A stretch of 64,000 nucleotides of DNA from Sediminihabitans luteus (GCF_002797595.1 NZ_PGFE01000005.1:156811-220810), one strand, 5' to 3'. Positions 16,922-25,663 are shown, counted from the stretch's first letter. A program made the numbers and translations. The notes: generated by a model not told the origin, from the letters alone.

Positions 16922-19540
16922 ATGCACCCCCGCACCGGATCCCGGCGCGCCCGCGTCTCGGCCGCGTTCGTCGCCGCCGGGCTCACCCTCGTCCCCACCG
17001 CGGCGATCGCGACGACGCACGCCGCGCCGTCCGACGTCGCGGCGAGCACCGCGTTCGGGAAGGGCCAGCGCACCGACGCCTGGACCACGCCCAAGGCCAG
17101 CGAGACGTTCCACCGCCTCGCGACGTACCCCGTGTTCCAGAACCGGCCCGACGGCGAGCCCGCGACCGCCGAGTCCGTCGCCGAGATCTCGTCGGTGAGC
17201 AAGGACGGCAAGACGCTCGTGTACACCGACGCGCTCGGCAAGCGCATCGGGTTCCTCGACATCAGCGACCCCGACGCGCCGCGCGGCCTGGGCACGCTCA
17301 GCCTCGCCGAGCTCGGAGACAGCGACGACCAGCCGACGTCGGTCGCGGTCGTGGGCGACCACGTGCTCGTCGTCGTCGACACCTCGACGAGCTTCACCGA
17401 GCCCACGGGCCGCGTCGACGTCGTCTCGCTCGCCACGCGCGAGCGCGTGCGCTCGATCGACCTGGGCGGGCAGCCCGACTCGATCGCCGTGACCGCGGAC
17501 GGTACGCGCGCCGCCATCGCGATCGAGAACGAGCGCGACGAGGAGGCCACGCCCGCCGGCGGCGACGAGGGCGACCTGCCCCAGCTGCCCGCCGGGTTCG
17601 TCCAGCTGCTCGACCTCACGGGCGACGTCGCCGCCTGGACCGCGACCCCGGTCGCCCTCACCGCGGACGACGGCACCGCCCTCCCGGCGCTCGCCGGACT
17701 GGACACGCCGATCGACCCCGAGCCCGAGTACGTCGCGATCAACCCGGCCGGCACGCGGGTCGCGGTCACGCTCCAGGAGAACAACGGCGTCGTCGTGCTC
17801 GACGTGCGCACGGGCGAGATCGTGACCGCGTTCTCGGCCGGCACGGCGAGCGTCACCGGCATCGACACCGCCAAGGACGGCGCGATCGACCAGACCGGGT
17901 CGATCACCGACGTCCCGCGCGAGCCCGACGCGATCGCCTGGGTCGACGACCAGCACGTCGCGACCGCGAACGAGGGCGACTGGAAGGGCGGCACGCGCGG
18001 CTGGACGATCTTCGACGCCGCGACGGGCGAGGTCACGTGGGACGCGGGCGCCGAGATGGAGCGCCTCGCGGTGCGCGTCGGCCTGCACACCGAGGACCGT
18101 GCCGCCAAGAAGGGCGTCGAGATCGAGGGCATCGCGGTCGCGCGGTTCGGGCGCACGCCGTACGCGTTCGTCGGGTCGGAACGCTCCAACTTCGTCGCCG
18201 TGTACGACGTCTCGAAGCCCGCGGCGCCCCGGTTCGTGCAGGTGATCGCCACGACCAACGGCCCCGAGGGCCTGCTGCCCGTGCCGTCGCGCAACCTGCT
18301 GATCACGTCGAGCGAGACCGACGAGGCCGACGCGGGCGTGCGCGCCGCGGTCGGCGTGTTCGGGCTGGGCCAGAAGTTCGCCAAGGACGCGGGCACCCCG
18401 CAGTTCCCGTCGGTCGTCTCGGCGGACTCCGCCGCGGGCGCACCGATCGGGTGGACGGCGCTCGGCGCGCTCTCGGCCGACCCGACCGACGCGCACCGCC
18501 TGTGGACGGCCTCGGACGCCGCGCTCGTGCCGACCACGCTGTTCTCGGTCGACCTGTCGACCCGTACGGGCTCGGCGCCCGCGACGATCGACCGCTCGGT
18601 CGTCGTGACCGACGCCGGGACGCCCGCCGCGCTCGACGTCGAGGGCCTGTGGGCCCGCCCCGAGGGCGGGTTCTGGCTCGGCGTCGAGGGCGCCAAGGGC
18701 AAGGACAACGCGCTCGTGCGTACCGACGCCGCGGGCGCCGTGCAGCAGCGCGTCGCCCTCCCCGCGGACGTCGCGGCCGGCCTCGGCAAGTGGGGCGTCG
18801 AGGGCGTCACCGGCGTCACCGACGAGTCCGGCGACCACCTGTTCGTCGCGCTCCAGCGCGGCCTGACGTCGGACGACGGGGTGGCCGGGTACGCCCGGAT
18901 CGGCCGGTACGACGTCACCGCCGAGACGTGGACGTGGTTCGGTTACCCGCTCGAGCAGACGATGACCGACGGCGACTGGATCGGGCTGTCCGAGGTCACG
19001 GCCGTCGACGCCGACACGCTCGCCGTGGTCGAGCGCGACAAGCTCAACGGCCCCGCCGCCGCGATCAAGCGCGTCTACACGGTCGACCTCCCGGCCGAGC
19101 CGTCCGCAGGCGTCACGATGCTCGACAAGTCGCTCGCGATCGACGCGCTGCCCGCGCTGCAGGCCACCGAGGGCTGGACGCAGGAGAAGCTCGAGGGCCT
19201 GACGATCGCTGGCGACGGCCGCGTGTACGCCGTGACCGACAACGACGGCCTCAAGGACGCGACCGGCGAGACCGTGCTGCTCGAGCTCGGCTCCGCGAAG
19301 AAGCTCCTCGGCGGCGACGGGTCGGTGGCCCGGGAGGTCCAGGAGGACGCCGACGGCGGCTCGGGCCACGGCCACGGGTCTGGCAACGGCTCCGGTCACG
19401 GCAACGGCAACGGCAACGGCTCCGGTCACGGCAACGGCAACGGCAACGGTGGCGGCCACGACTGGACCCCGGTCGTGACCGCATGGGTCGAGCAGGTGTC
19501 GACCCTGCTGAAGACCCTGCTCGCCTGGCTGGCACGCTGA
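16922..19540 (+). CDS. secreted phytase/esterase-like beta-propeller protein
   Basis: An 872-residue exported protein. A Sec-type signal peptide (Arg-rich start, hydrophobic AAFVAAGLTLVPTAA, cleavage near ATTHA) is followed by a beta-propeller-like half with repeats such as DGKTLVYTDALGKRIGFLDI and GQPDSIAVTADGTRAAIAI. The second half fits the esterase-like phytase domain (ALSADPTDAHRLWTASD, LDVEGLWARPEGGFWLGVEG, EGLTIAGDGRVYAVTDNDG). The C-terminus has a Gly/His/Asn/Ser-rich stretch (about residues 818-846) and a final amphipathic segment rather than a cell-wall anchor. A phosphate-scavenging or cell-surface role is inferred; catalytic residues are not certain. Confidence 0.8.
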   Translation: MHPRTGSRRARVSAAFVAAGLTLVPTAAIATTHAAPSDVAASTAFGKGQRTDAWTTPKASETFHRLATYPVFQNRPDGEPATAESVAEISSVSKDGKTLVYTDALGKRIGFLDISDPDAPRGLGTLSLAELGDSDDQPTSVAVVGDHVLVVVDTSTSFTEPTGRVDVVSLATRERVRSIDLGGQPDSIAVTADGTRAAIAIENERDEEATPAGGDEGDLPQLPAGFVQLLDLTGDVAAWTATPVALTADDGTALPALAGLDTPIDPEPEYVAINPAGTRVAVTLQENNGVVVLDVRTGEIVTAFSAGTASVTGIDTAKDGAIDQTGSITDVPREPDAIAWVDDQHVATANEGDWKGGTRGWTIFDAATGEVTWDAGAEMERLAVRVGLHTEDRAAKKGVEIEGIAVARFGRTPYAFVGSERSNFVAVYDVSKPAAPRFVQVIATTNGPEGLLPVPSRNLLITSSETDEADAGVRAAVGVFGLGQKFAKDAGTPQFPSVVSADSAAGAPIGWTALGALSADPTDAHRLWTASDAALVPTTLFSVDLSTRTGSAPATIDRSVVVTDAGTPAALDVEGLWARPEGGFWLGVEGAKGKDNALVRTDAAGAVQQRVALPADVAAGLGKWGVEGVTGVTDESGDHLFVALQRGLTSDDGVAGYARIGRYDVTAETWTWFGYPLEQTMTDGDWIGLSEVTAVDADTLAVVERDKLNGPAAAIKRVYTVDLPAEPSAGVTMLDKSLAIDALPALQATEGWTQEKLEGLTIAGDGRVYAVTDNDGLKDATGETVLLELGSAKKLLGGDGSVAREVQEDADGGSGHGHGSGNGSGHGNGNGNGSGHGNGNGNGGGHDWTPVVTAWVEQVSTLLKTLLAWLAR

Positions 19541-19547
19541 CCCTTCG

Positions 19548-19638
19548 GGCCACGCCGGCCACCCGCCGTCCGACCCTGACGCTGGCGAACCCTGACGCCG
19601 AGGGGCCACGCCGGCCACCCGGCGTCCGACCCTGACGC
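19548..19638. repeat. 35-bp direct repeats downstream of the phytase-like gene
   Basis: Two copies (19548-19582 and 19604-19638) of a 35-bp unit beginning GGCCACGCCGGCCACCC match at 34 of 35 positions. The core CCCTGACGCCG recurs around them, for about four copies in 100 bp. They stand just before a large palindrome. Confidence 0.85.
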
Positions 19639-19654
19639 CGGCCGACCCTGACGC

Positions 19655-19721
19655 CGAGATAGAACTGAGCGCGCGAGATAGAACGTCCGACGTTCTATCT
19701 CGCGCGCTCGGTTCTATCTCG
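19655..19721. repeat. 67-bp near-perfect palindrome with nested GAGATAGAAC units
   Basis: Arms of 33 bp (19655-19687 and 19689-19721) around a single central C, with one mismatch that would be a G-U pair in RNA. Each arm holds the unit CGAGATAGAAC twice, once at its outer end and once near the centre, so there are four copies in all. It lies in a 630-bp gene-free spacer. It could act as a bidirectional terminator or be a mobile palindromic (REP/MITE-like) element. The unit is AT-richer than its surroundings. Confidence 0.85.
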
Positions 19722-19899
19722 CGGTGCCGACCCGCGGTGCCGGACCCGCGGAGCCGCCGGACCCGCGGACCTGCCGCCCCGCCCGCCCCGCCCTCCCCGC
19801 GGACGCCGCCGGTCTCGTGGCGGCAGGACCCCTCCGGCGGGGCCGGGCAGGCACCCAACGACGCGAGGCCGCCCGGTGAACGCCGTCTCAACATCTGGC

Positions 19900-19957
19900 A
19901 CACTCTCACCTCCTGACATGTGTCACATTCCGCAAGATTCTGCGGCTCCGAGAGTGT
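19900..19957. other. candidate structured RNA upstream of glycosyltransferase operon
   Basis: An 8-bp outer stem (ACACTCTC at 19900-19907 with GAGAGTGT at 19950-19957) encloses two hairpins: TGACA-TG-TGTCA (19914-19925) and CCGCA-AGATTC-TGCGG (19930-19945). This is a three-way junction layout, about 210 bp before the start at 20171. It matches no riboswitch class I recognise, and either strand could form it. The rest of 19722-20170 shows no convincing gene. Confidence 0.35.
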
Positions 19958-20170
19958 CGCCCGAGCGAACATCCGCGAAATCCCTTATTACGCAGTAGCC
20001 CTTACATGCCCGCTTCGCTACGGTTGGTCCTGCCCCACCCAGGGACGGGACTGGTCGCGTCGAGCACCTCGACGACCGGGACGATCCGTCCCCGCCAGGG
20101 CGGCACGGCACCTCGCCGTGCGCCCGTCGCGTCCGGTCCGGTCCGCCTCCGCGAACCGTCTGGAGCCGCC

Positions 20171-21076
20171 ATGAGCACCCCCACGATCAGCGTCGTGATC
20201 CCCACCTACAACCGTGCCGAGCTGCTGCGCCACACCCTCGAGGCCCTGCGCCGTCAGACCCTGCCCCGCGACCGGTTCGAGGTCGTCGTGGTCGACGACG
20301 GCGGCAGCGACGACGCCGAGGCGGTCGTCCGCTCGTTCTCGCAGGACCTCGACGTCAAGTACTTCTGGCAGGAGGACCTCGGGTTCCGGGCCGGCAAGGC
20401 GCGCAACATCGGCACCGCGATCGCGAGCGGCACGTACGTCGTCTACATCGACACGGGCGTCCTGCTCGCGACCGACACCCTCGCGACGCACCTCGCCACG
20501 CACGAGGCGTCCGAGTACCCGACCGTGATGATCGGCTACGTGTACGGCTTCGAGATCGACGACGCGACCGTCGCGACCCTCATGTCCACGATCGAGCACG
20601 ACGACACCGACGCGTCGATCGAGTTCCTGCACGCCCAGGGCGCGCTCGACATCCGCGAGCAGCAGTACGCGGAGCTCGGCGAGAACATCACGAGCTGGCC
20701 CGCGCCGTTCGACATCTTCTGGACGTGCCACGTCTCGGCCGAGCGCGAGGAGCTGCTCAAGGCCGGCCTGTTCGACGAGTCGTTCACGAGCTGGGGCGGC
20801 GAGGACGTCGACCTCGGCGTCCGCCTGTTCCAGCGCAACAACCTGTTCCTCATGGACCGGGCGGCGCGCTCGCTGCACTGGCCGCACGCCAAGGAGGTCT
20901 CAGACCTCAAGGAGTCGTCGGCGAGCGCCGCCGAGCGCATCCACAGCAAGTACAACCTGTGGACGACGAGCTTCTACGGCAAGGACCTGCAGAACGAGAA
21001 GTACTCGCTCAACAAGGTCATCAAGATCTCGCGCGAGCGCGAGTCGCTGCGCCTGCTGTCCGGGCAGGCGCGCTGA
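20171..21076 (+). CDS. family-2 glycosyltransferase
   Basis: A 301-residue GT-A fold enzyme. It begins with SVVIPTYNRAELL (residues 7-19), then the nucleotide-sugar binding VVVVDDGGSDD (about 38-48), a metal-binding-region YIDTGVLL in place of DxD, and the acceptor-side motif FTSWGGEDVDLGVRLF (about 207-222), which resembles the galactosyltransferase C-terminal domain. It has no membrane segment. Its stop overlaps the start of the acyltransferase gene (TGATG), and that gene in turn overlaps a MATE exporter. The three probably build, decorate and export one glycosylated product. Confidence 0.88.
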   Translation: MSTPTISVVIPTYNRAELLRHTLEALRRQTLPRDRFEVVVVDDGGSDDAEAVVRSFSQDLDVKYFWQEDLGFRAGKARNIGTAIASGTYVVYIDTGVLLATDTLATHLATHEASEYPTVMIGYVYGFEIDDATVATLMSTIEHDDTDASIEFLHAQGALDIREQQYAELGENITSWPAPFDIFWTCHVSAEREELLKAGLFDESFTSWGGEDVDLGVRLFQRNNLFLMDRAARSLHWPHAKEVSDLKESSASAAERIHSKYNLWTTSFYGKDLQNEKYSLNKVIKISRERESLRLLSGQAR

Positions 21077-21756
21077 TGCCGGTCCTGTTCGACAACCTGT
21101 ACCCGACCCGGGGCGACCGTCGCCTGCAGCTGGGCTCGGTGCTCGTGGAGCAGCCGACCTCGGACGAGATCGCCCGGGTCCTCACGGAGCACGGCGTCGA
21201 GGTGGGGGCGGGCACCGTGTTCGTCGACCAGCCGCGCGTCGCGTTCACGCAGGCGACCGATGCCGAGCTCGGCCACCGCGCGGTCGACCCTGAGGCGTTC
21301 CGCGGCGCGATCCGGGTGGGCGAGGCCTGCTACGTCGAGTCGGGCCTCAACCCCGCGTTCCCGAGCGGCCCCGTGCGCCTGACGTCGGTGCGGGTCAACG
21401 ACCGCGCGCCGGGCCGCATCACGATCGGCGACCGCGTGTGCCTGCAGGGCGTCGCGGTCGTCGCGTACGAGAGCGTCGAGATCGGCGACGACGTCATGTT
21501 CGGTCCGCTCGTGACCGTCATGGACAGCTCGGGCCACCCCCTGCGGGGCCGCGGGCAGCCGGGCGAGGCCGAGCGGACGACGTCCGCGGCCGTGACGATC
21601 GGGGCGCGGGCCTGGGTCGGGGCCGGGGCGACGATCCTCAAGGGCGTGCAGGTCGGTGAGGACGCCGTGATCGGCGCCCAGGCCGTGGTGTACGACGACG
21701 TCCCGCCGGGCGCCGTCGTGATCGGGAACCCGGCGCGCGTCGTCAAGCAGCTGTGA
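21076..21756 (+). CDS. hexapeptide-repeat (left-handed beta-helix) acyltransferase
   Basis: A 226-residue protein. The C-terminal half is a left-handed beta-helix of the O-acetyltransferase type: ITIGDRVCLQGVAVVAYESV, VEIGDDVMFGPLVTVMDSSG with the catalytic-type His in SSGHPL, and VTIGARAWVGAGATILKGVQ ending in PARVVKQL, as in maltose/NodL/CysE-like enzymes. The N-terminal 110 residues are less familiar. It likely acetylates a sugar made by the upstream glycosyltransferase. It is translationally coupled on both sides (TGATG before, GTGA after). Confidence 0.88.
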   Translation: MPVLFDNLYPTRGDRRLQLGSVLVEQPTSDEIARVLTEHGVEVGAGTVFVDQPRVAFTQATDAELGHRAVDPEAFRGAIRVGEACYVESGLNPAFPSGPVRLTSVRVNDRAPGRITIGDRVCLQGVAVVAYESVEIGDDVMFGPLVTVMDSSGHPLRGRGQPGEAERTTSAAVTIGARAWVGAGATILKGVQVGEDAVIGAQAVVYDDVPPGAVVIGNPARVVKQL

Positions 21757-23138
21757 GCGGGCTGACGGCGTTCGCGCCGCCCGCTGTCCGCGGGGACTTC
21801 GCGCGGCGGCTGCTGCTGATCGCGCTGCCGATCACGCTCCAGACGATCGTGTTCTCGTCCAAGGGGATCGTCGACGCCGTCATGCTCGGCTCGCAGGACG
21901 GCGCGGACGTCGCCGCGATCGGCATCGCGAGCCGCGCGACGTTCGTCGTGACGATCTTCCTCATCGGGCTGTCCACAGGCGCCGCGCAGATCGGCGCGCA
22001 GGTGTGGGGCAGCGGGGCCGCCGGCCGCGAGACGCGACTGCGCCAGACCGTGTGGCTCGGCTGGGCGGCGTCCGCGGTCTTCGGGCTCGTCGCGTTCGTC
22101 GCGTTCTTCGCGTTCGGCGAGCAGGTGATCGGCACGAGCACGAGCTCGCCCGTCGTGATCGAGCGCGGCGCCGAGTTCCTGAAGATCGTGAGCTTCACGT
22201 TCCTGCTGTTCCCGTACACGTCGAGTCTCGCCGCCGGGCTGCGCGTGATGCACCAGCCCACGATCAGCATGATCTACGCGCTCGTGGGCGTCGGCCTCAA
22301 CGTGGCGCTGAACGCCGTGCTGATCTTCGGCCTGCTGGGCGCCCCCGCGATGGGCATCACGGGCGCCGCGATCGGCACCCTCGTGAGCGCGGTCGTCGAG
22401 ACCGGGCTGCTGTGGCTGCACCTGCGCGTGCGACGGCACGTCCTCGCCGCGTTCCCTCGGGCCGAGCTCCGCGCGGTCCGCCGCCCCGAGGTCGGGCTGC
22501 TGCTGCGCCTGTCGGTGCCCGCCGCGCTCAACAGCACCCTGTGGGCGCTCGGGGTCTTCGTCTTCTACGCGATCGTGGGCGGCGCGAGCGTCGAGTCCGT
22601 CACGGCGCTCGCGGTGCTCTCGCCCGTCGAGTCGCTGTCGCTCGCGTTCACGCTCGGGCTCGCCAACGCCGCCGCGGTGCTCGTGGGCGGCACGCTCGGG
22701 GCGAGGCGTCCCGACGACGCGTACGCGCAGGCGCTCGGGCTGATCCGGGTCGGGGTGCTCGTCGGGGCGGTCACGGCGCTCGTCGTGTGGGCGCTCAAGG
22801 TGCCCGTGCTCGCGCTGTTCCCGGGGCTGTCGCCCGCCTCGCTCGACCTGACCGGCACGCTCTACACCCTCATGGCGGTGTCGTTCGTGCTCAAGAGCGT
22901 CTCGATGGTCATGGTGCTCGGCGTGCTGCGCGCCGGCGGCGAGGCCCGGTTCTGCCTGCTGCTCGACGTGTTCGCGCAGTGGGTCGTGCTGCTGCCGCTC
23001 GCGGCCGTGCTGCGGTTCGTGGTGGGCGTCGACCCGGTGTGGCTGTACTGCCTGCTGCTCGTCGAGGAGGCGGTGCGCATCGCGATCGCCGGGAGGCGGA
23101 TTCGTTCGCGGAAGTGGCTGCGGAGCCTGGTCGACTGA
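21753..23138 (+). CDS. MATE-family exporter
   Basis: A 461-residue integral membrane protein with about 12 hydrophobic segments in two homologous halves, as in the MATE/MOP superfamily. It starts with a GTG overlapping the acyltransferase stop by 4 bp. Recognisable stretches include FARRLLLIALPITLQTIVFS, VGVGLNVALNAVLIFGLLG and LGLANAAAVLVGGTLGARRP. It would export a cation-coupled substrate; in this operon a glycosylated, acylated small molecule is a reasonable guess. It ends the three-gene operon. Confidence 0.88.
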   Translation: MSGLTAFAPPAVRGDFARRLLLIALPITLQTIVFSSKGIVDAVMLGSQDGADVAAIGIASRATFVVTIFLIGLSTGAAQIGAQVWGSGAAGRETRLRQTVWLGWAASAVFGLVAFVAFFAFGEQVIGTSTSSPVVIERGAEFLKIVSFTFLLFPYTSSLAAGLRVMHQPTISMIYALVGVGLNVALNAVLIFGLLGAPAMGITGAAIGTLVSAVVETGLLWLHLRVRRHVLAAFPRAELRAVRRPEVGLLLRLSVPAALNSTLWALGVFVFYAIVGGASVESVTALAVLSPVESLSLAFTLGLANAAAVLVGGTLGARRPDDAYAQALGLIRVGVLVGAVTALVVWALKVPVLALFPGLSPASLDLTGTLYTLMAVSFVLKSVSMVMVLGVLRAGGEARFCLLLDVFAQWVVLLPLAAVLRFVVGVDPVWLYCLLLVEEAVRIAIAGRRIRSRKWLRSLVD

Positions 23139-23251
23139 CGCGAGAGTCGCGTGCAACGTGCAGATCTCCCCCCGACCCATGGAGGCGAGCGGGTCTCGTG
23201 GGAGCTACTGCGGGCGCTGTAATGTTCCCGCGAGACGAAGGCAGGGGGTGC

Positions 23252-24184
23252 ATGGTGAAGACACGAGTCATCACTCAGGTAGTCGCAGTGGCACTGGCGG
23301 TGGGATCGGTGAGCGTGGCGTGCGGTCCGTCCGACGGAGCTGCAGAGCGTGTTGTTCCGGGTGGTTCCGGGATCGAGATGAGTGCTGAGCTGGATCCCGT
23401 CACAGGATCCGTGGTGCTCCCGTTTGACCGGTTCACGGGTGGGTACGAAGAGATGGACCTCTTGTCGACCGCTGATACCGCCATGAACACCGTGTGCGCG
23501 CGTGAACAGGGCGTCGAGGCGATCGCTCTGAAGCCCACCTACGACCCTGTCTACGACTCGGAGTCGTTCTTCGGCCCGTGGACCGTCGATCAGGCCGAGC
23601 GGTTCGGGTTCGTCACGCCGATGACGGACGCGGACCTGAGGGCCAACGGCTACGTGCCGCAGGACTACGGCGAACCGCCTTCGGAGGACAGGGCGCGCGC
23701 CCTGGAGATCATGGCGCGGGCCACCGACGACGACTTCGCAGTCTTTGCGACGTGCCGGGAAAGGCCGGAGAGCAAGCAGTTCGATCTCTATCTTCCCGCT
23801 CAGGGTCCCTGGAATGCGCGCCTCGATGCGGTAAGCGGCGGGATCGACGATGATCCGGCCGTCAGGGCGGTCTTCGACGAGCTGGGCCAGTGCCTCCAGG
23901 ACAACGGTCTGGAACCGGACCCGGAACTTCCGTGGCAGCCGGTGGGTGCCGATCAGAGGGTCATCAACGAGGAGCAGGTCGCGATGGCGCTGACCGTCGT
24001 GGAGTGCAAGACCTCGATCGATGCCACGCGGCGGATCGCCGACAGGTGGGCCGCGTTGCAGGCGCCGATCCTCGACGAGTACGCCAGCGAGCTGCTGGAC
24101 GAGCAGGCCGTGATCGATGAGGCGCTGGCGACCGCGCGCGAGTACATCGGGGCGCACCCTGAGGCGTTCGAGCCTCAGCGATGA
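23252..24184 (+). CDS. predicted lipoprotein of unknown function
   Basis: A 310-residue exported lipoprotein. The signal peptide has a basic start, a hydrophobic stretch (about residues 8-23) and a lipobox ending SVAC (Cys about residue 24). The mature part has no domain I recognise; it is rich in Asp/Glu and contains paired Cys-bearing segments (AMNTVCAREQG, FATCRERPE, ELGQCLQDNGLE, VVECKTSID) that could form disulfides. A GGGGG stretch precedes the ATG. GC and codon choice are less extreme than in neighbours, which suggests accessory DNA. It is coupled by ATGA to a short, apparently truncated ORF. Confidence 0.8.
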   Translation: MVKTRVITQVVAVALAVGSVSVACGPSDGAAERVVPGGSGIEMSAELDPVTGSVVLPFDRFTGGYEEMDLLSTADTAMNTVCAREQGVEAIALKPTYDPVYDSESFFGPWTVDQAERFGFVTPMTDADLRANGYVPQDYGEPPSEDRARALEIMARATDDDFAVFATCRERPESKQFDLYLPAQGPWNARLDAVSGGIDDDPAVRAVFDELGQCLQDNGLEPDPELPWQPVGADQRVINEEQVAMALTVVECKTSIDATRRIADRWAALQAPILDEYASELLDEQAVIDEALATAREYIGAHPEAFEPQR

Positions 24185-24363
24185 CAGACGAGATGGATTC
24201 AGGCGGTCGACCGGGCCCACGGCGAGGTCGTCGCACCCGGTGGATCTGGGTAACAGTCATCGGTGCCACTGCGGCTGATCGACGATCAACCAGGTCCCGG
24301 TTGCCGTGGCGAACGAGTCGGAGTCGACGACAGACACGATGCAGCTCCCTGCCGATGCCGTAG
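24181..24363 (+). pseudogene. truncated membrane-protein N-terminus
   Basis: The ATG overlaps the lipoprotein stop by 4 bp. The first about 35 residues look genuine: a polar, Arg-rich start and a hydrophobic beginning (TRWIWVTVIGATAA). After that the frame turns Arg/Ser-rich without membrane or domain character. In actinobacteria such lipoproteins are often followed by a membrane-anchored partner (HlyD-like or peptidoglycan-binding); this looks like the front of one, cut by deletion or frameshift. Confidence 0.4.
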
Positions 24364-24395
24364 AGCGAGCGCACTCGCTCGGACTCGTCGAGTCC
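24363..24395. terminator. paired hairpins between convergent genes
   Basis: Two adjacent hairpins: GAGCGAG-CGCA-CTCGCTC (24363-24380) and GGACTC-GTC-GAGTCC (24381-24395). They lie between the plus-strand lipoprotein unit and the minus-strand oxidoreductase, as a bidirectional terminator would. Confidence 0.55.
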
Positions 24396-24451
24396 GCGGG
24401 CCTCCGGCTCAGCGCCTCTGAAGCCACAGGCCTCAACGACGGCGTGACGCC

Positions 24452-25663
24452 CTACTCGGCGAGCCCGAGCCTGCGCAGCACCCCGTGCGCCGCGACGACG
24501 CCCGTGCTGAACGACGCCTGCAGCAGGTAGCCGCCCGTCGGCGCGTCCCAGTCGAGCATCTCGCCCGCGACGAACGTGCCCGGCATCCGGCGCAGCATGA
24601 GCTCGTCGTCGACCTCCGACCACGCGATGCCGCCCGCGCTCGAGATCGCCTGCTCGAGCGGCATGGTCCCGGTGACCTCGACGGGCACGGCCCGGATGAG
24701 CGCGGCGACCTGTGCGGGGTCGGTCGGCAGGGGGCCGGCCTCGCGCAGCAGCGCGATCGCGGCCGGGTCGAGCCCGACCGTGCGGCGCAGCCAGGTGGTG
24801 GCCGAGTCCTTCGGACGGCGTCGCCGCAGCCGCTCGGCGAGCTGGTCGACGTCGACGTCGGGGCGCAGGTCGACCTCGAGCACGCACCGCCCGCGCGCGA
24901 GCGCCGCGTGGACGGCAGACCCGATCGCGTAGACCGGCCCGCCCTCGATCCCGGTGCGCGTGAGCATCGCGTCGCCGCGCGCGACGACGTCGCCGCCCTG
25001 GACCCCCACCGCGACGTTCTTCAGGGGTGTGCCCGCGAACCGCTCGACGAGCACGTCGCTCCACCCGACGCGCAGCCCCACGTTCGCGGGACGGAAGCCC
25101 GTGACCTCGACACCGCGCTCGACGAACGGGGCGACCCACCCGCCGTCCGACCCGAGCTGGGGCCACGAGGCCCCGCCGAGCGCGAAGATCACGGCGTCGG
25201 CGACGACCGTGGTCGCCGCACCGGTCGTGTCGGTCAGGACGAGCGCGCCGTCGTCGTCCCAGCCGGTCCACCGGTGCCGGCGCTCGACGCGCACACCGAG
25301 GTCGGCGAGCCGGCCCAGCCACGCGCGCACGAGGGGGTTCGCGCGGAACGACCGCGGGAACACGCGCCCACTGCTGCCCACGAACGTCGGCTCCCCGAGC
25401 CCGTCGCACCACGCCCGCAGGTCGTCGGGACCGAACACGTCGAGCATCGGCGCGAGCACGTCGGCCGAGGCGCCGTAGCGGCGCAGGAACGGCTCGCGGG
25501 CCTCGCTGTGCGTGATGTTGAGCCCGCCGTGGCCCGCGGTGAGGAACTTGCGCGGCACCGACGGCATGCGGTCGTGGACGGTGACGGCGACGCCAGCGCG
25601 CGCGAGCGTCTCGGCCGCGATCAGCCCCGCGGGGCCGCCGCCGACGACGGTCACGGTGTTCAC
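24452..25663 (-). CDS. HI0933/BaiN-like FAD-dependent oxidoreductase
   Basis: A 403-residue flavoprotein. The dinucleotide-binding motif VVGGGPAGLIAAETLARAG opens the protein (about residues 5-23), followed by KFLTAGHGGLNITHSE, the AWCDGLGEPTFVGSSGRVFP stretch, ALGGASWPQLGSDG, and the C-terminal FVAGEMLDWDAPTGGYLLQA, all typical of the HI0933-like group (PP4765 type). The GTG at 25663 puts the Rossmann motif at the N-terminus; the open frame upstream lacks conservation. Substrate is unknown. It marks the left edge of the accessory region. Confidence 0.85.
   Translation of the reverse strand: MNTVTVVGGGPAGLIAAETLARAGVAVTVHDRMPSVPRKFLTAGHGGLNITHSEAREPFLRRYGASADVLAPMLDVFGPDDLRAWCDGLGEPTFVGSSGRVFPRSFRANPLVRAWLGRLADLGVRVERRHRWTGWDDDGALVLTDTTGAATTVVADAVIFALGGASWPQLGSDGGWVAPFVERGVEVTGFRPANVGLRVGWSDVLVERFAGTPLKNVAVGVQGGDVVARGDAMLTRTGIEGGPVYAIGSAVHAALARGRCVLEVDLRPDVDVDQLAERLRRRRPKDSATTWLRRTVGLDPAAIALLREAGPLPTDPAQVAALIRAVPVEVTGTMPLEQAISSAGGIAWSEVDDELMLRRMPGTFVAGEMLDWDAPTGGYLLQASFSTGVVAAHGVLRRLGLAE

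Noticed and set aside
15083..19972. A 1629-codon open frame on the minus strand running through the phytase-like gene into the CoA ligase
   Set aside because: The real ligase is only its last third. The rest is antisense to a clear secreted protein and is Arg/Gly/Asp-rich with no domain, a product of high GC.
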